The notes beneath the pieces were generated by a model. That model saw only the letters and a program-made list of their open reading frames with translations, did not search any database and was not told where the DNA came from. Position numbers and translations under genes: made by a program. 16,341 bases of DNA from CAYPNF01 sp964411985 (lineage in GTDB: Bacteria > Verrucomicrobiota > Verrucomicrobiia > Limisphaerales > J093). The stretch is taken from positions 1 through 16,341 of the forward strand of contig CAYPNF010000099.1 of the NCBI GenBank assembly GCA_964411985.1, given 5' to 3'. This document shows positions 1-7,762 of the stretch, piece after piece; within the stretch, counting starts at the first letter, position 1, and every line of letters begins with the position of its first letter.

Positions 1-396
1 TCCTTCCTGCGGGTGGTGGACTACAAGACCTCCAAGGAGACCACCCTCAAGGCCTACGCCGAGGATGAGGCGCCCTTCTCGTCGCACCTCCAGACGCCGC
101 TCTACATGCTGCTCGCCGAGCAGGTCTACCCGGGCGAGCGGGCCACCGCGGTGCTCTTCCCCTTGCGGGACGAAGAGCCGAAGCCCTTCACCAAGCACCT
201 CGCCACCCTGGCCGAGGCGGGCCCGGATCAGGCTTGGCGCGGCAAGCTGCTGGCGAACCTCGCCCATTTCGATGCCCGCCTGGAGTCGGGAGATTTCCCG
301 CCCACCCCCGGCGAGCATTGCAGCCAGTGCCAGTTGGCGGCCCTCTGCGGGCGGCCCGTGGACGTGACCGTCGAGACCGATGGGGAGGGGGACTGA
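1..396 (+). CDS. AddB-like / RecB-family exonuclease, C-terminal fragment (5' truncated)
   Basis: The frame is open to the left edge of the window, so only the C-terminal 131 residues are seen. The fragment opens with VVDYKTSK, the D-x-K core of a PD-(D/E)XK nuclease. It continues with a Q-x-x-x-Y-type helix (HLQTPLYMLLAEQ), which in this family follows the active site. Near the end is C-x2-C-x5-C (CSQCQLAALC), matching three of the four cysteines that hold the 4Fe-4S cluster in AddB-type nucleases; the fourth normally lies further upstream, outside the window. It ends one base before the start of an AddA-like gene, the usual arrangement of the two subunits of an AddAB helicase-nuclease, which processes double-strand breaks for RecA loading. 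The assignment to AddB rather than another RecB-family nuclease rests on this neighbour. The fragment has the same high GC as the next gene. Confidence 0.8.
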   Translation, partial: SFLRVVDYKTSKETTLKAYAEDEAPFSSHLQTPLYMLLAEQVYPGERATAVLFPLRDEEPKPFTKHLATLAEAGPDQAWRGKLLANLAHFDARLESGDFPPTPGEHCSQCQLAALCGRPVDVTVETDGEGD

Positions 397-397
397 C

Positions 398-3300
398 ATG
401 CGCACCCTCGACCTGGGCGATCCCGGCATCCTCGACCAGTCGCTGGTCGTGAGCGCCAGCGCCGGTTCCGGCAAGACCTTCACCCTTACCGTGCTGGTCA
501 CCGCCCGGCTGGGACGCGGCGACATCCGACCGTGGGAGATCCTGGCCACCACCTTCAGCGAGGCGTCCGCAGCGGACCTTCGCGAGCGGCTGCTCCGCCC
601 CTTGGATCTGCTGTCCGCCTTGGATGAGGTCGCGTGGCGGGAACTGCTGCCCCACCTCGAGGCCCCCGTGGCGAAGGATCTCGAAGTCATTCTCAAAGAC
701 CTGCCAAGCATTCAGCACGCGAAAAAGTCTGCCGGGGAGGTCGCCCAGGCCGCGGCCCACTGGGTGGGTGCGCCCTGGCTTGCGTCGCCCGCGAAGGCCC
801 GCGCCTTCTGGCGCCGCGTGCGGCGGGAAGCCGAACTGCTGCAGGTGTCCACCATCCACAGTCTGGCCATGCGCGTGCTGAGCAAGGGCGAGGGCAGCGG
901 GGACACCATCCTCGATGTGGCCCATCCTTCCCTGCTGCGGCTGCTGCGGCAGACCGTGCGTGCGTCGCTGACCCTGCCCGCCGGCCATCCGGACGAGGTG
1001 CCGGCCCGCCTGCTGCTGGCCTGGGCCGAACAGAACTGGGAGGCGCTGTCCCAGGGCTTCGACAACCACCTCGATGCCCGGGGGCACCACGATCCCGAGG
1101 ACTCCGCCTTCCACCGAGAAGCCCTGGCCCAGGCCCTGGACGCGGCCCGGACCGCCCTGGCGCCCTTCGCGGCCAATCCCGAGCTGGCCAAGAATCCGGG
1201 CGGCACCGGGCTCCACAATTTCAAGCGGGAAAACCTGCTCCCCGTTCCTGTCGATGGCGCCGATCTGCAGGCCAACCTGCGCTGGGCGCAGGCCCAAAGT
1301 GGGCGCGTGACCAATCCGCCCCCCGGCTACTACTCCGGCGGCTTCCACGCCGCGATGGCGGCCCTCCAGCCGGTGGCCGATGCGCTGGAGGCCTGGCTGC
1401 GCGGCCTGCTGGTGAACGCCCTTTGGGGCTTCGAGGAACAGAAGCAGGCCCATGGCATGGCCACCTTCGGCGATCTGGTCCGCAAGGCCTGGGACAGCCT
1501 CAAGGCTCACCAATTGGAAACCCCCGCGCCCAAGCTGCTCCTGGTGGACGAGTACCAGGACACCTCCAAGGTGCAGGATGCTTTCTTGGAGGCCCTCAGC
1601 GCCGAGCGCATGGTGCGTGTCGGCGATGTGAAGCAGGCCATCTATGGCTTCCGTGGCGGCGATCCCGATTTGCTGCGGGACCGGCTGGCCACGGCGGGCG
1701 AGGGGGCCTTCCGTCTGCCCGCCAATTTCCGCTCCTCCCCCGAAATCGTGGCCGTGGCCAATACCTACGTGGAACAGGTCTGGCCCCAACTCGATCCCAC
1801 GGTCGGAGCCCTCGAGGGCGCACAGGTGGCCGTCGCCCCGCCGGGCCGCCAGGTGGGGCTGGTCCGCACGCCCGCACCCCAGAAGTCAGGCGACCTTCCG
1901 GCGTTGACGGACTGGATCGCGGGCCTCTCCCGGGAGGCAGGCTGGGCCGAGGCGCTCGGCGCTCCGGCGAAGCCCGGAAGCCGCACCCGGGCCCTCCTGC
2001 TCAAACAGCGCACCCGCCTGCCGGGCCTCCTCCAGCGCCTCAAGGCCAAGGGCATCCAGCCCTATGTGGTGGCCAAGGGAGGATTCTGGGACAGCCCAGG
2101 GGTGCGGCTCATTCTGGCGGCGCTGGAGGCCGTGGCGCACCCCGAGCGTCCCATCCCCTGCGCGGCGCTGCTGCGCCATGTGGCGGGTCTGGCCGATGCC
2201 GAACTGACGCATCTCGCCCGGAATCGCGAGGGCCGTCCCGGCCTGCCGGGCCTGGGTCAGCTGGATCCCGAGCAGTTGCCGGAAGCGCACAGGGACGCCG
2301 CCCGCTTCCTCCTCGACCTGCGGCAGGCCTCTACCCAGGCCATCGCGGGCCGCCTGCTGCGGCAGGGAGCCCTGCTCCAGGCCATCGCGGCCTTGGAGGC
2401 GCACGGTGCGCTGGAACCCTTGCGGGCGCGGCGCAACCTGGGGGGGCTGCTCGCCCGCTTGCTGGACCTGCCCGCCAGTCCCTCCGTGGCCTTCGCCCTG
2501 CTGGATGACGAACGGAACGGCCTGGAGCGGGGCGACCTGCCCGCCGATCTGGACGACGCCGACCTGCTCATCCAGACCGCCCACGGCAGCAAGGGGCTGG
2601 AGTACGACGACGTCATCCTGCCCCTGCTGAATGTGGAGCCGCGCAGCTTCCGGAAGGGCGACCTGCTCACCCGCCCCGAGACGGGCGAACTGCTGTTCGC
2701 CTGGAAGCTGGGGAACCACATCGGACGCGCCTACGCCGACCTCAAGCCCCTGGTGGAGTCACGCAGGAAGCGGGACGAACTCAACCTGCTCTACGTGGCG
2801 CTGACCCGGGCGAAGGAGCGCCTCTGCGTGCTGCTGCAGGAGCCTCCCACCGTCAGGGCCCCCGAGGAATCCAAGACTTGGGCCCGCTGGGGCCAGCATC
2901 TGGCCGCTGCCCATCCGGAATGGAAATCACTGATGGAGGCACCGACGTCGGCGCTCCCGTCGGTCAAGGCGGCCCCCACGCCGGACGCGCCGCCCGGGAG
3001 AACGCCCCTGGCCGAGCCCGCCGGGCTTGCTGACGCCCACGAGGATCTTCCCGGCGACACCCGCAGCAGGGCCCGCCAAGAGGGCGAAGCCATGCATGCC
3101 TTCCTCCGCGACCTCCTCGTGCGCTGGGAAGATCCGGAAGCCTTCCAGGCCTGCCTCGCCACCGCCCCGCCCGTGGCCCACGCTCGCGAGAACGCCCTGC
3201 GCTTCCTGGAACAGTTCGAAGCCAAGGGCTGGCGCCATCTCCGCCGCCGCACGGAGCTCCCCCTCGCCGGGGCAGCCGGCAGTGGCGGACTTGGACGCGC

Positions 3301-3496
3301 CGACCTCGTCGTCTGGGAAGAGGACGCCCTCCACCTCCTGGACTTCAAGCACTCCAAGACCTTCGGAGAGGAAGAGCTTGCGGCCTACCGCGACCAGCTC
3401 CACCGCTACTCCGCCGTATTGGCCGAACGCGAGCGCAGGCCCGTGACCGCCTGGCTGGTGCCGCTCCGTGGCAGCGCCTGGGTTGAGTTGGATTGA
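398..3496 (+). CDS. AddA-like UvrD/Rep-family helicase-nuclease
   Basis: This is a 1032-residue superfamily 1A DNA helicase with a C-terminal nuclease, expected to be the motor subunit of a RecBCD/AddAB-type break-repair enzyme. Visible motifs in order: Walker A SASAGSGKT (about 19-27), Walker B DEYQD (384-388), motif III GDVKQAIYGFRGGDP, motif IV LPANFRSSPEIV, motif V TAHGSKGLEYDD (about 727-738) and motif VI LLYVALTRAKERL (about 796-808). The C-terminal PD-(D/E)XK domain has GRADLV, then LLDFKHSK (D982, K984) and a QLHRYSAVL helix. All key residues are present. I chose the ATG at 398 over the in-frame ATG at 380 because a purine-rich GGGGAGGGGG lies just upstream of 398 and the first option would overlap the AddB-like gene. 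It is somewhat shorter than the roughly 1200 residues of Bacillus AddA. The two genes are almost certainly co-transcribed. Confidence 0.9.
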   Translation: MRTLDLGDPGILDQSLVVSASAGSGKTFTLTVLVTARLGRGDIRPWEILATTFSEASAADLRERLLRPLDLLSALDEVAWRELLPHLEAPVAKDLEVILKDLPSIQHAKKSAGEVAQAAAHWVGAPWLASPAKARAFWRRVRREAELLQVSTIHSLAMRVLSKGEGSGDTILDVAHPSLLRLLRQTVRASLTLPAGHPDEVPARLLLAWAEQNWEALSQGFDNHLDARGHHDPEDSAFHREALAQALDAARTALAPFAANPELAKNPGGTGLHNFKRENLLPVPVDGADLQANLRWAQAQSGRVTNPPPGYYSGGFHAAMAALQPVADALEAWLRGLLVNALWGFEEQKQAHGMATFGDLVRKAWDSLKAHQLETPAPKLLLVDEYQDTSKVQDAFLEALSAERMVRVGDVKQAIYGFRGGDPDLLRDRLATAGEGAFRLPANFRSSPEIVAVANTYVEQVWPQLDPTVGALEGAQVAVAPPGRQVGLVRTPAPQKSGDLPALTDWIAGLSREAGWAEALGAPAKPGSRTRALLLKQRTRLPGLLQRLKAKGIQPYVVAKGGFWDSPGVRLILAALEAVAHPERPIPCAALLRHVAGLADAELTHLARNREGRPGLPGLGQLDPEQLPEAHRDAARFLLDLRQASTQAIAGRLLRQGALLQAIAALEAHGALEPLRARRNLGGLLARLLDLPASPSVAFALLDDERNGLERGDLPADLDDADLLIQTAHGSKGLEYDDVILPLLNVEPRSFRKGDLLTRPETGELLFAWKLGNHIGRAYADLKPLVESRRKRDELNLLYVALTRAKERLCVLLQEPPTVRAPEESKTWARWGQHLAAAHPEWKSLMEAPTSALPSVKAAPTPDAPPGRTPLAEPAGLADAHEDLPGDTRSRARQEGEAMHAFLRDLLVRWEDPEAFQACLATAPPVAHARENALRFLEQFEAKGWRHLRRRTELPLAGAAGSGGLGRADLVVWEEDALHLLDFKHSKTFGEEELAAYRDQLHRYSAVLAERERRPVTAWLVPLRGSAWVELD

Positions 3497-3827
3497 GCCG
3501 CCGGGGTTCCTGGGCAGATTCGAGGCCGAGGTCAGGGGTGCATTCGCGAAAACCCAGCATCCACCGCACTCGCAATTGAATATTGGGAATGGCTTGGAAT
3601 TGGAGAAGGTCATCGTGGGGTGATCCCCTCCAGGCTTCCTTCGGAAATTTCGAGCGTACTGACCTGGAATCGCGGCCGGGACCTTCGGGCTAGAACCCGG
3701 TTGGTGGTGATGCCATGGAGCCGGATCGAAAACCCGACCCAGCGATAAGGTATTCTGTCTCCCATCGCCGACAACGTGATTGACCCCGCACCCAGGGATC
3801 GACCGCGTTTTGCGTCCACGGAGCCAC
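3497..3827. other. Intergenic region between the repair genes and the phosphosignalling operon
   Basis: About 330 bp with no convincing gene on either strand. It must hold the end of the addA-like transcript and the promoter of the downstream operon. I see only weak signals: a TATTCT hexamer at 3751-3756 that could be a -10 element, without a good -35; and short inverted repeats (GGGG-TGAT-CCCC near 3616; CCGGG...CCCGG at about 3674-3700) that lack a following T-run, so I do not call them terminators. Confidence 0.5.
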
Positions 3828-4358
3828 ATGAAACGCGCCATCATCCTTTGGGACTACAGCAACTTCCAGGCAGGACTGCGTGCGGTGGCCGGGGCGAATG
3901 CTCCCGAGCGTTTCGACATGGAGCGGTTTTGTGACGCTCTGACCCATGGGCAGGATCAAGTACGCATCTACCTGGCGGGTTCCTCGGGCAAGCCTGGGGA
4001 CTGGGAGCAGCGCTTCTTCAATCGGGCGGATTATAAAGAGGGCTTTTATGTGAAAAGCTACCAGCGCCGAATCGACAGGGAGCGCCATGAACGGGAAAAA
4101 CAGGTGGATGTGTTCATCGCGACCGAGCTGGTGGCTCTGGCCTACGAAAACGCTTATGACATCGCTTATCTGATCAGTGGGGACGAGGACTATGTCCCGG
4201 CCATCGAGCGGGCCATCGGAAAAGGCAAAAATGTCGTCGCCGTGACCTTCGGCAACCAACTCAGTGACGAACTCAAGCGCAAGGCGGACCGCGTCATTCT
4301 GCTCGATGCCGGGGATGGCCAGCAGAATTCCCTCCACTACAGCAAATTTATGGCCTGA
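3828..4358 (+). CDS. NYN-domain protein (LabA/DUF88-like predicted ribonuclease)
   Basis: This 176-residue protein consists of one NYN domain, a PIN-like fold that cleaves RNA in characterised members. The acidic active-site residues are recognisable: D9 in ILWDYSNF (usual form xDxxN), D94 in KQVDVFIATEL, and D119/D121 in YLISGDEDYVPAIERA, followed by a glycine-rich strand (GKGKNVVAVTFG). The KQVDVxIATEL and SGDxDYxP motifs are typical of the LabA/DUF88 branch. The start is the ATG at 3828, with GGAG at 3820-3823; an upstream in-frame TTG at 3780 adds 16 residues of no recognisable homology and I reject it. It is the first gene of a six-gene operon and lies 9 bp from the next gene. Its placement ahead of VWA, kinase and phosphatase genes suggests that RNA cleavage is the output they control, but that is inference. 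No signal peptide or TM segment is seen, so it is probably cytoplasmic. Confidence 0.85.
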   Translation: MKRAIILWDYSNFQAGLRAVAGANAPERFDMERFCDALTHGQDQVRIYLAGSSGKPGDWEQRFFNRADYKEGFYVKSYQRRIDRERHEREKQVDVFIATELVALAYENAYDIAYLISGDEDYVPAIERAIGKGKNVVAVTFGNQLSDELKRKADRVILLDAGDGQQNSLHYSKFMA

Positions 4359-4367
4359 GGAGACACC

Positions 4368-5090
4368 ATGAGCAGCCAGCAACGGGTCAAGGGAATCATC
4401 GATCTGGTCTTCCTCGTCGATGCCACCGGCAGCATGCAACCTTGCATCGATGCCCTTAAGGCCAGCATCGGCCTCTTCATTGACACCCTGACCAGCCCGG
4501 GCGCCAACGGTGACGGGCTTGTCAAGGACTGGCGGGCGAAGGTCGTAGCCTTCCGTGATTTCACCAGCGATGGGGGAGCCCCTTTTGAGGACAACCCCTT
4601 CGTGAGGGATGCGGCTGCCCTGAAGGGGCAGCTCTCCAGCCTGAGAACGGAAGGAGGCGGAGACGAACCTGAGTCCCTCCTCGACGCGGTCTACCAGCTT
4701 CTGGATGGAACTCTGGCTGGGGCGGGACAGGCCGAGGACCCAGGAAAATGGCGCAAAGGAGTCAAGCGATTCCTGGTGATCTTCACGGACGCGTCCTTCC
4801 ATCCCCAAATGGTCCGGGGTGGGGACTGGAACGACATCATGAACCTCCTCACCACGAACAAAATATTCGTCAGCCTGTTCGCCCCGGACATGGAGCAGTA
4901 CAACGACTCCTTTGCCACCCTCGACAAATCCGAGTACTACCCGATCCCTGTACCGCCTGGATCCAACCCCCAGCAGGCGCTTGGAGCCTATGTGGGTGAC
5001 CAGGCCGTGTTCAACAAGACCATTCAGCAGATCGCAGCGAGCATCTCGTGTTCTGCAGCCGTGGATGAGGCCACCCCTCTGCCCCAGTAG
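4368..5090 (+). CDS. VWA-domain protein (TerY-like context)
   Basis: This 240-residue protein is almost entirely one von Willebrand factor A domain. The metal-binding MIDAS motif is DATGS (D18, T20, S22) in LVFLVDATGSM, a D-x-T-x-S form also found in VWA proteins that work with bacterial kinases. RDFTSDGG (63-70), GGGDEPESLLDAVY (96-109) and LVIFTDASFH (136-145) supply the remaining VWA strands and probable metal ligands. It has no signal peptide or TM helix, so it is probably a cytosolic scaffold that binds partners through metal. The start ATG at 4368 has an AGGAGA site at 4358-4363 that overlaps the stop codon of the NYN gene, implying translational coupling. A Ser/Thr kinase gene starts 21 bp downstream. 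By analogy with TerY it may present substrates to, or hold together, the kinase and phosphatase; this is inference. Confidence 0.85.
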   Translation: MSSQQRVKGIIDLVFLVDATGSMQPCIDALKASIGLFIDTLTSPGANGDGLVKDWRAKVVAFRDFTSDGGAPFEDNPFVRDAAALKGQLSSLRTEGGGDEPESLLDAVYQLLDGTLAGAGQAEDPGKWRKGVKRFLVIFTDASFHPQMVRGGDWNDIMNLLTTNKIFVSLFAPDMEQYNDSFATLDKSEYYPIPVPPGSNPQQALGAYVGDQAVFNKTIQQIAASISCSAAVDEATPLPQ

Positions 5091-5111
5091 CAAGCTTTCA
5101 GGAGATGCGAC

Positions 5112-6392
5112 ATGGCGCGGATGCTCGCTCCAGGGGATGTGGTCAACGGCTATACGATCGTGGACCGCTTGAACATTGGTGCCAATGCCATCGCCTACCA
5201 TGCGAAGGGCCGGGACGCCCGATCTGTATTCCTTAAGCAGTACAAGTCCCCGGCCGTCACGCTGCCCTGGTATCGGGCCTATGTGGCCTACCAGGGAGAG
5301 CTCAAACGAAGGGTGGAGGCAGGAACCATTCGGAATTTCACGTATCGATTCGTGGATTTCTTCGAGGCAAAAGCAGGGCCGCTCACCTATTTCCAGGTCT
5401 TTGAATTCGTGGAGCGGGGAAATGACCTCCGCAACCTGCTGGGCACACGAGATGGGCTTGGCTGGATGCCCCGGGTCACCCTCGCCAAAGTCCTGCTGGC
5501 AGGCATCCAGGCCCTTCATCACGCCAAGATCGTGCATTGCGACCTGAAGCCGGAGAACATTCAGCTCTTCGAGGACCCCAGCATCTCGGCGGGATACCGC
5601 CTGAAGCTCATCGACATGGATTTCTCCATCCTGTCCGACCAGCAGGCCCCCTGGCACGACGGTGCATCGAGCTATGTCGGAACGCCGGGGTACTTCTCTC
5701 CAGAACATCTCCGAGGCGAGGTGCCCAGCCAGGCCTCCGATGTCTACACGTGTGGACTGATCCTCCATGAGCTCCTGGCAGAAGGCCATCCCTATCCTTC
5801 GGCTGACGATGACGAATACCGCGTCAAGGCCCTGCATGGAGGAGGAAAGCCTCCACGCCTGCGGGGAAGCCTGCCCGGCGAAGCCAAGAATGAGGAAGTC
5901 GCAACACTGCTCCTGGCCTGCCTCGACCCCGTTGCCGCGCGTCGCCCCACCGCCGAAGCGCTCCTGCAGACCCTGAACGGGAAGAAGGTGGCACTGACCT
6001 GGAAGTGCCCCGAGTGCGGGCATGACGCCAATCGTGAGGGCCAAGTGGAATGCACCGGATGCGGGTATATGCGCATTCCGCCCACCCTCATTCTCCGTGC
6101 GGCCCCCCCTGCCGAAGGGTCCATTCGGATGAACCTGAAGACGGCCGTGGGCCGCAATCTGATGAGATCCCTCGTGGGCGAGGATGCGAAATACTCGTTT
6201 GAACCCCAGTTCCATGTGGAGCGTTCCACCCGCCACGGAGGATGGACGATCTGCCATGCGCCCGTGGCGACCAACCCCACCTACCTGGATGGCCGCCCCC
6301 TGGGACGCGAGCCACGCCTGCTTTCACCCGGTTCGGTCATCTCCATCGGTCCCGAAAAGTCGCGGGTGATCGTCGAGTTCTCAGGTCTCTAG
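5112..6392 (+). CDS. Ser/Thr protein kinase with zinc ribbon and divergent FHA domain
   Basis: This 426-residue protein has three parts. Residues 12-290 form a Hanks-type kinase: glycine-loop remnant NIGANAIAYHAKG, ATP-anchoring K42 (VFLKQYK), catalytic loop HCDLKPEN (D144, K146, N149), magnesium-site region KLIDMDFS (168-172) in place of KLIDFG, activation-segment end GTPGYFSPEHL, and SDVYTCGLILHELL. Residues 299-317 form a zinc ribbon (CPEC...CTGC). Residues about 340-426 look like a divergent FHA domain ending NPTYLDG (cf. NGTYLNG) and LLSPGSVISIG; FHA domains bind phosphothreonine. The kinase is probably active, since K, HxD and a metal-site Asp are all present. No TM segment is seen, unlike PknB-type receptor kinases. 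The ATG has AGGAG at 5100-5104. A kinase with a C-terminal zinc ribbon beside a VWA gene is the layout of TerY-P triads. The FHA call is the least certain part. Confidence 0.87.
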   Translation: MARMLAPGDVVNGYTIVDRLNIGANAIAYHAKGRDARSVFLKQYKSPAVTLPWYRAYVAYQGELKRRVEAGTIRNFTYRFVDFFEAKAGPLTYFQVFEFVERGNDLRNLLGTRDGLGWMPRVTLAKVLLAGIQALHHAKIVHCDLKPENIQLFEDPSISAGYRLKLIDMDFSILSDQQAPWHDGASSYVGTPGYFSPEHLRGEVPSQASDVYTCGLILHELLAEGHPYPSADDDEYRVKALHGGGKPPRLRGSLPGEAKNEEVATLLLACLDPVAARRPTAEALLQTLNGKKVALTWKCPECGHDANREGQVECTGCGYMRIPPTLILRAAPPAEGSIRMNLKTAVGRNLMRSLVGEDAKYSFEPQFHVERSTRHGGWTICHAPVATNPTYLDGRPLGREPRLLSPGSVISIGPEKSRVIVEFSGL

Positions 6393-6414
6393 GAGAGGGG
6401 TCTTGGAGACAGCC

Positions 6415-7719
6415 ATGGGAGATCCCCTCCAGCCACTCGCACCCCGCGACGCCCTGGGGGAGGAGATCGCCAGGAATTGTCCGGCTGTTGAAGATGGGCA
6501 ATACCTCGTCATCCATTCCCAGCAGGAATGGGCAGATGCCCTCCCCAGAATCGAGCCCCTGACCCCCGAGCCACCAGTCTCGCCGGATTACCTGTCAGAG
6601 GACTTCCTCCTCAAGGACACCACCTCGATCACCTTCTCCGGTTCGCCGTGGCAGGCAGGTGCGGTGGTGCACTCCCTTTGTGAGGGATTGGATCCTCCCA
6701 CGTTCTGGTTGAAGGCGTCGGAACTCATCCATGGCCGCGGGGAGTCCATCCTCGACGAGGTGGACCGCCAAATCGCTTCGGAAGAATCCAATCTCGCCCT
6801 CGCGTGTTTCCCCGGCGCCAGAGGAAAGCAAGCTCTTCGCTATTCCGAAATCCCCTCTCCCAACCTCTGGATCCTTGGGGACCTGCATGGCGACCTTCTC
6901 GCCCTGGAAGCGGCTCTCCTTCAACTCGAGCGCATCACGGCAGAAGAGGGTCTCGAGTCGCCCTGCCTCGTGTTTCTCGGCGATCTGGTAGACCGTGGCC
7001 CCTCCAGCGTTGGGGTTGTCCTCCGCGTCCTGGAATTGCTGCTCAAGGGAACGGGGCGAGTCTGCCTTCTGGCGGGCAACCACGAGGATGCACTGGGCCA
7101 AGACCCTGACGGGACCTTCCATTCCTCGGTTTTCCCTTCAGACTTCACCGACGATCTGAACAAGGAGCCCCCCGGCACCACCCTGCGACGCACCGGCGCC
7201 ACCCTGGTCCGCCTCAGCGAAAGGCTTCCCAGGGCGCTGCTCCTGCCCAACGGCCTCCTCGTGGCTCACGGCGGGATTCCGCACACTGACCTGCATGCCA
7301 GCCTGAAGGACTGGGATGATCTCGAAAGCACAGCGTGCCTCCAGGACTTTGTCTGGACCCGCGCCCACGACCGGGCCAAGCGGAAGATCCCGAACCGGAA
7401 CAGCCGCGGGTGTGAATTCGGGGTCCAGGACTTCGATGCCTTCTGCGAATTGGCCTCGAACAACCTGGGCACGCCGGTCCACGGCCTGGTGCGCGGACAC
7501 TCCCATGAGACGGACCGCTTCGCCCAGCCGCCCGCCTATGTCAACCATCCGCTCCTGACCATCAACACCTTGTCCCATCGCCTCCCGGACGAAATGCTCG
7601 GGCCCTTCCCGCGAACCCCCTGTCTGGCCCGCTACCGCCCGAACGGCATGCCGGATGTCTACCGCATCGAGATCCCCGAGGCGCAAGTGCTGGACATCTA
7701 TCCATCGGGTCGGCCGTGA
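6415..7719 (+). CDS. PPP-family metallophosphoprotein phosphatase with long N-terminal extension
   Basis: The protein has about 434 residues. The C-terminal part, from residue 150 on, carries every PPP-family signature: GDLHG (155-159), GDLVDRG (189-195), GNHED (221-225), AHGGIP (about 284-289) and RGHSH (360-364). These ligate the two metals of Ser/Thr phosphatases of the PP1/PP2A and bacterial PrpA type. The first 150 residues match nothing I recognise and have no TM or signal peptide; they could be a docking or regulatory domain. The obvious role is to reverse phosphorylation by the kinase encoded 22 bp upstream. The start is uncertain: the ATG at 6415 has GGAGA at 6405-6409, but an in-frame TTG at 6403 also has a good AGGAG at 6391-6395 and would add four residues. 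TerY-linked phosphatases are usually PP2C, so the use of a PPP enzyme here is unusual. Confidence 0.88.
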   Translation: MGDPLQPLAPRDALGEEIARNCPAVEDGQYLVIHSQQEWADALPRIEPLTPEPPVSPDYLSEDFLLKDTTSITFSGSPWQAGAVVHSLCEGLDPPTFWLKASELIHGRGESILDEVDRQIASEESNLALACFPGARGKQALRYSEIPSPNLWILGDLHGDLLALEAALLQLERITAEEGLESPCLVFLGDLVDRGPSSVGVVLRVLELLLKGTGRVCLLAGNHEDALGQDPDGTFHSSVFPSDFTDDLNKEPPGTTLRRTGATLVRLSERLPRALLLPNGLLVAHGGIPHTDLHASLKDWDDLESTACLQDFVWTRAHDRAKRKIPNRNSRGCEFGVQDFDAFCELASNNLGTPVHGLVRGHSHETDRFAQPPAYVNHPLLTINTLSHRLPDEMLGPFPRTPCLARYRPNGMPDVYRIEIPEAQVLDIYPSGRP

Positions 7720-7762
7720 GGGGCATTCCTGCAACGCTGCCCCTTGCATTCCCGAGGCACCC

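Noticed and set aside
188..1789. A 533-codon open frame on the minus strand opposite the addA-like gene
   Set aside because: Composition is Gly/Gln/Arg-rich shadow sequence; the plus strand encodes helicase motifs across the same bases.
634..2508. A 624-codon plus-strand frame inside the addA-like gene
   Set aside because: It is rich in Gly, Pro, Arg and Ala with no motif, as expected for an out-of-frame reading of GC-rich coding DNA.
3610..3700. Short inverted repeats that might be a terminator after the addA-like gene
   Set aside because: Stems are 4-5 bp and no T-run follows.
3690..6257. An 855-codon open frame on the minus strand opposite the NYN, VWA and kinase genes
   Set aside because: It is antisense to three genes with clear motifs and good ribosome sites; long antisense frames are expected in GC-rich DNA, and the translation shows no domain pattern.
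7655..7762. Upstream ATG start for the zinc-ribbon TM protein
   Set aside because: It would overlap the phosphatase gene by 65 bp and add an Arg/Cys-rich stretch typical of an out-of-frame reading; the GTG at 7763 has a well-spaced GAGG.
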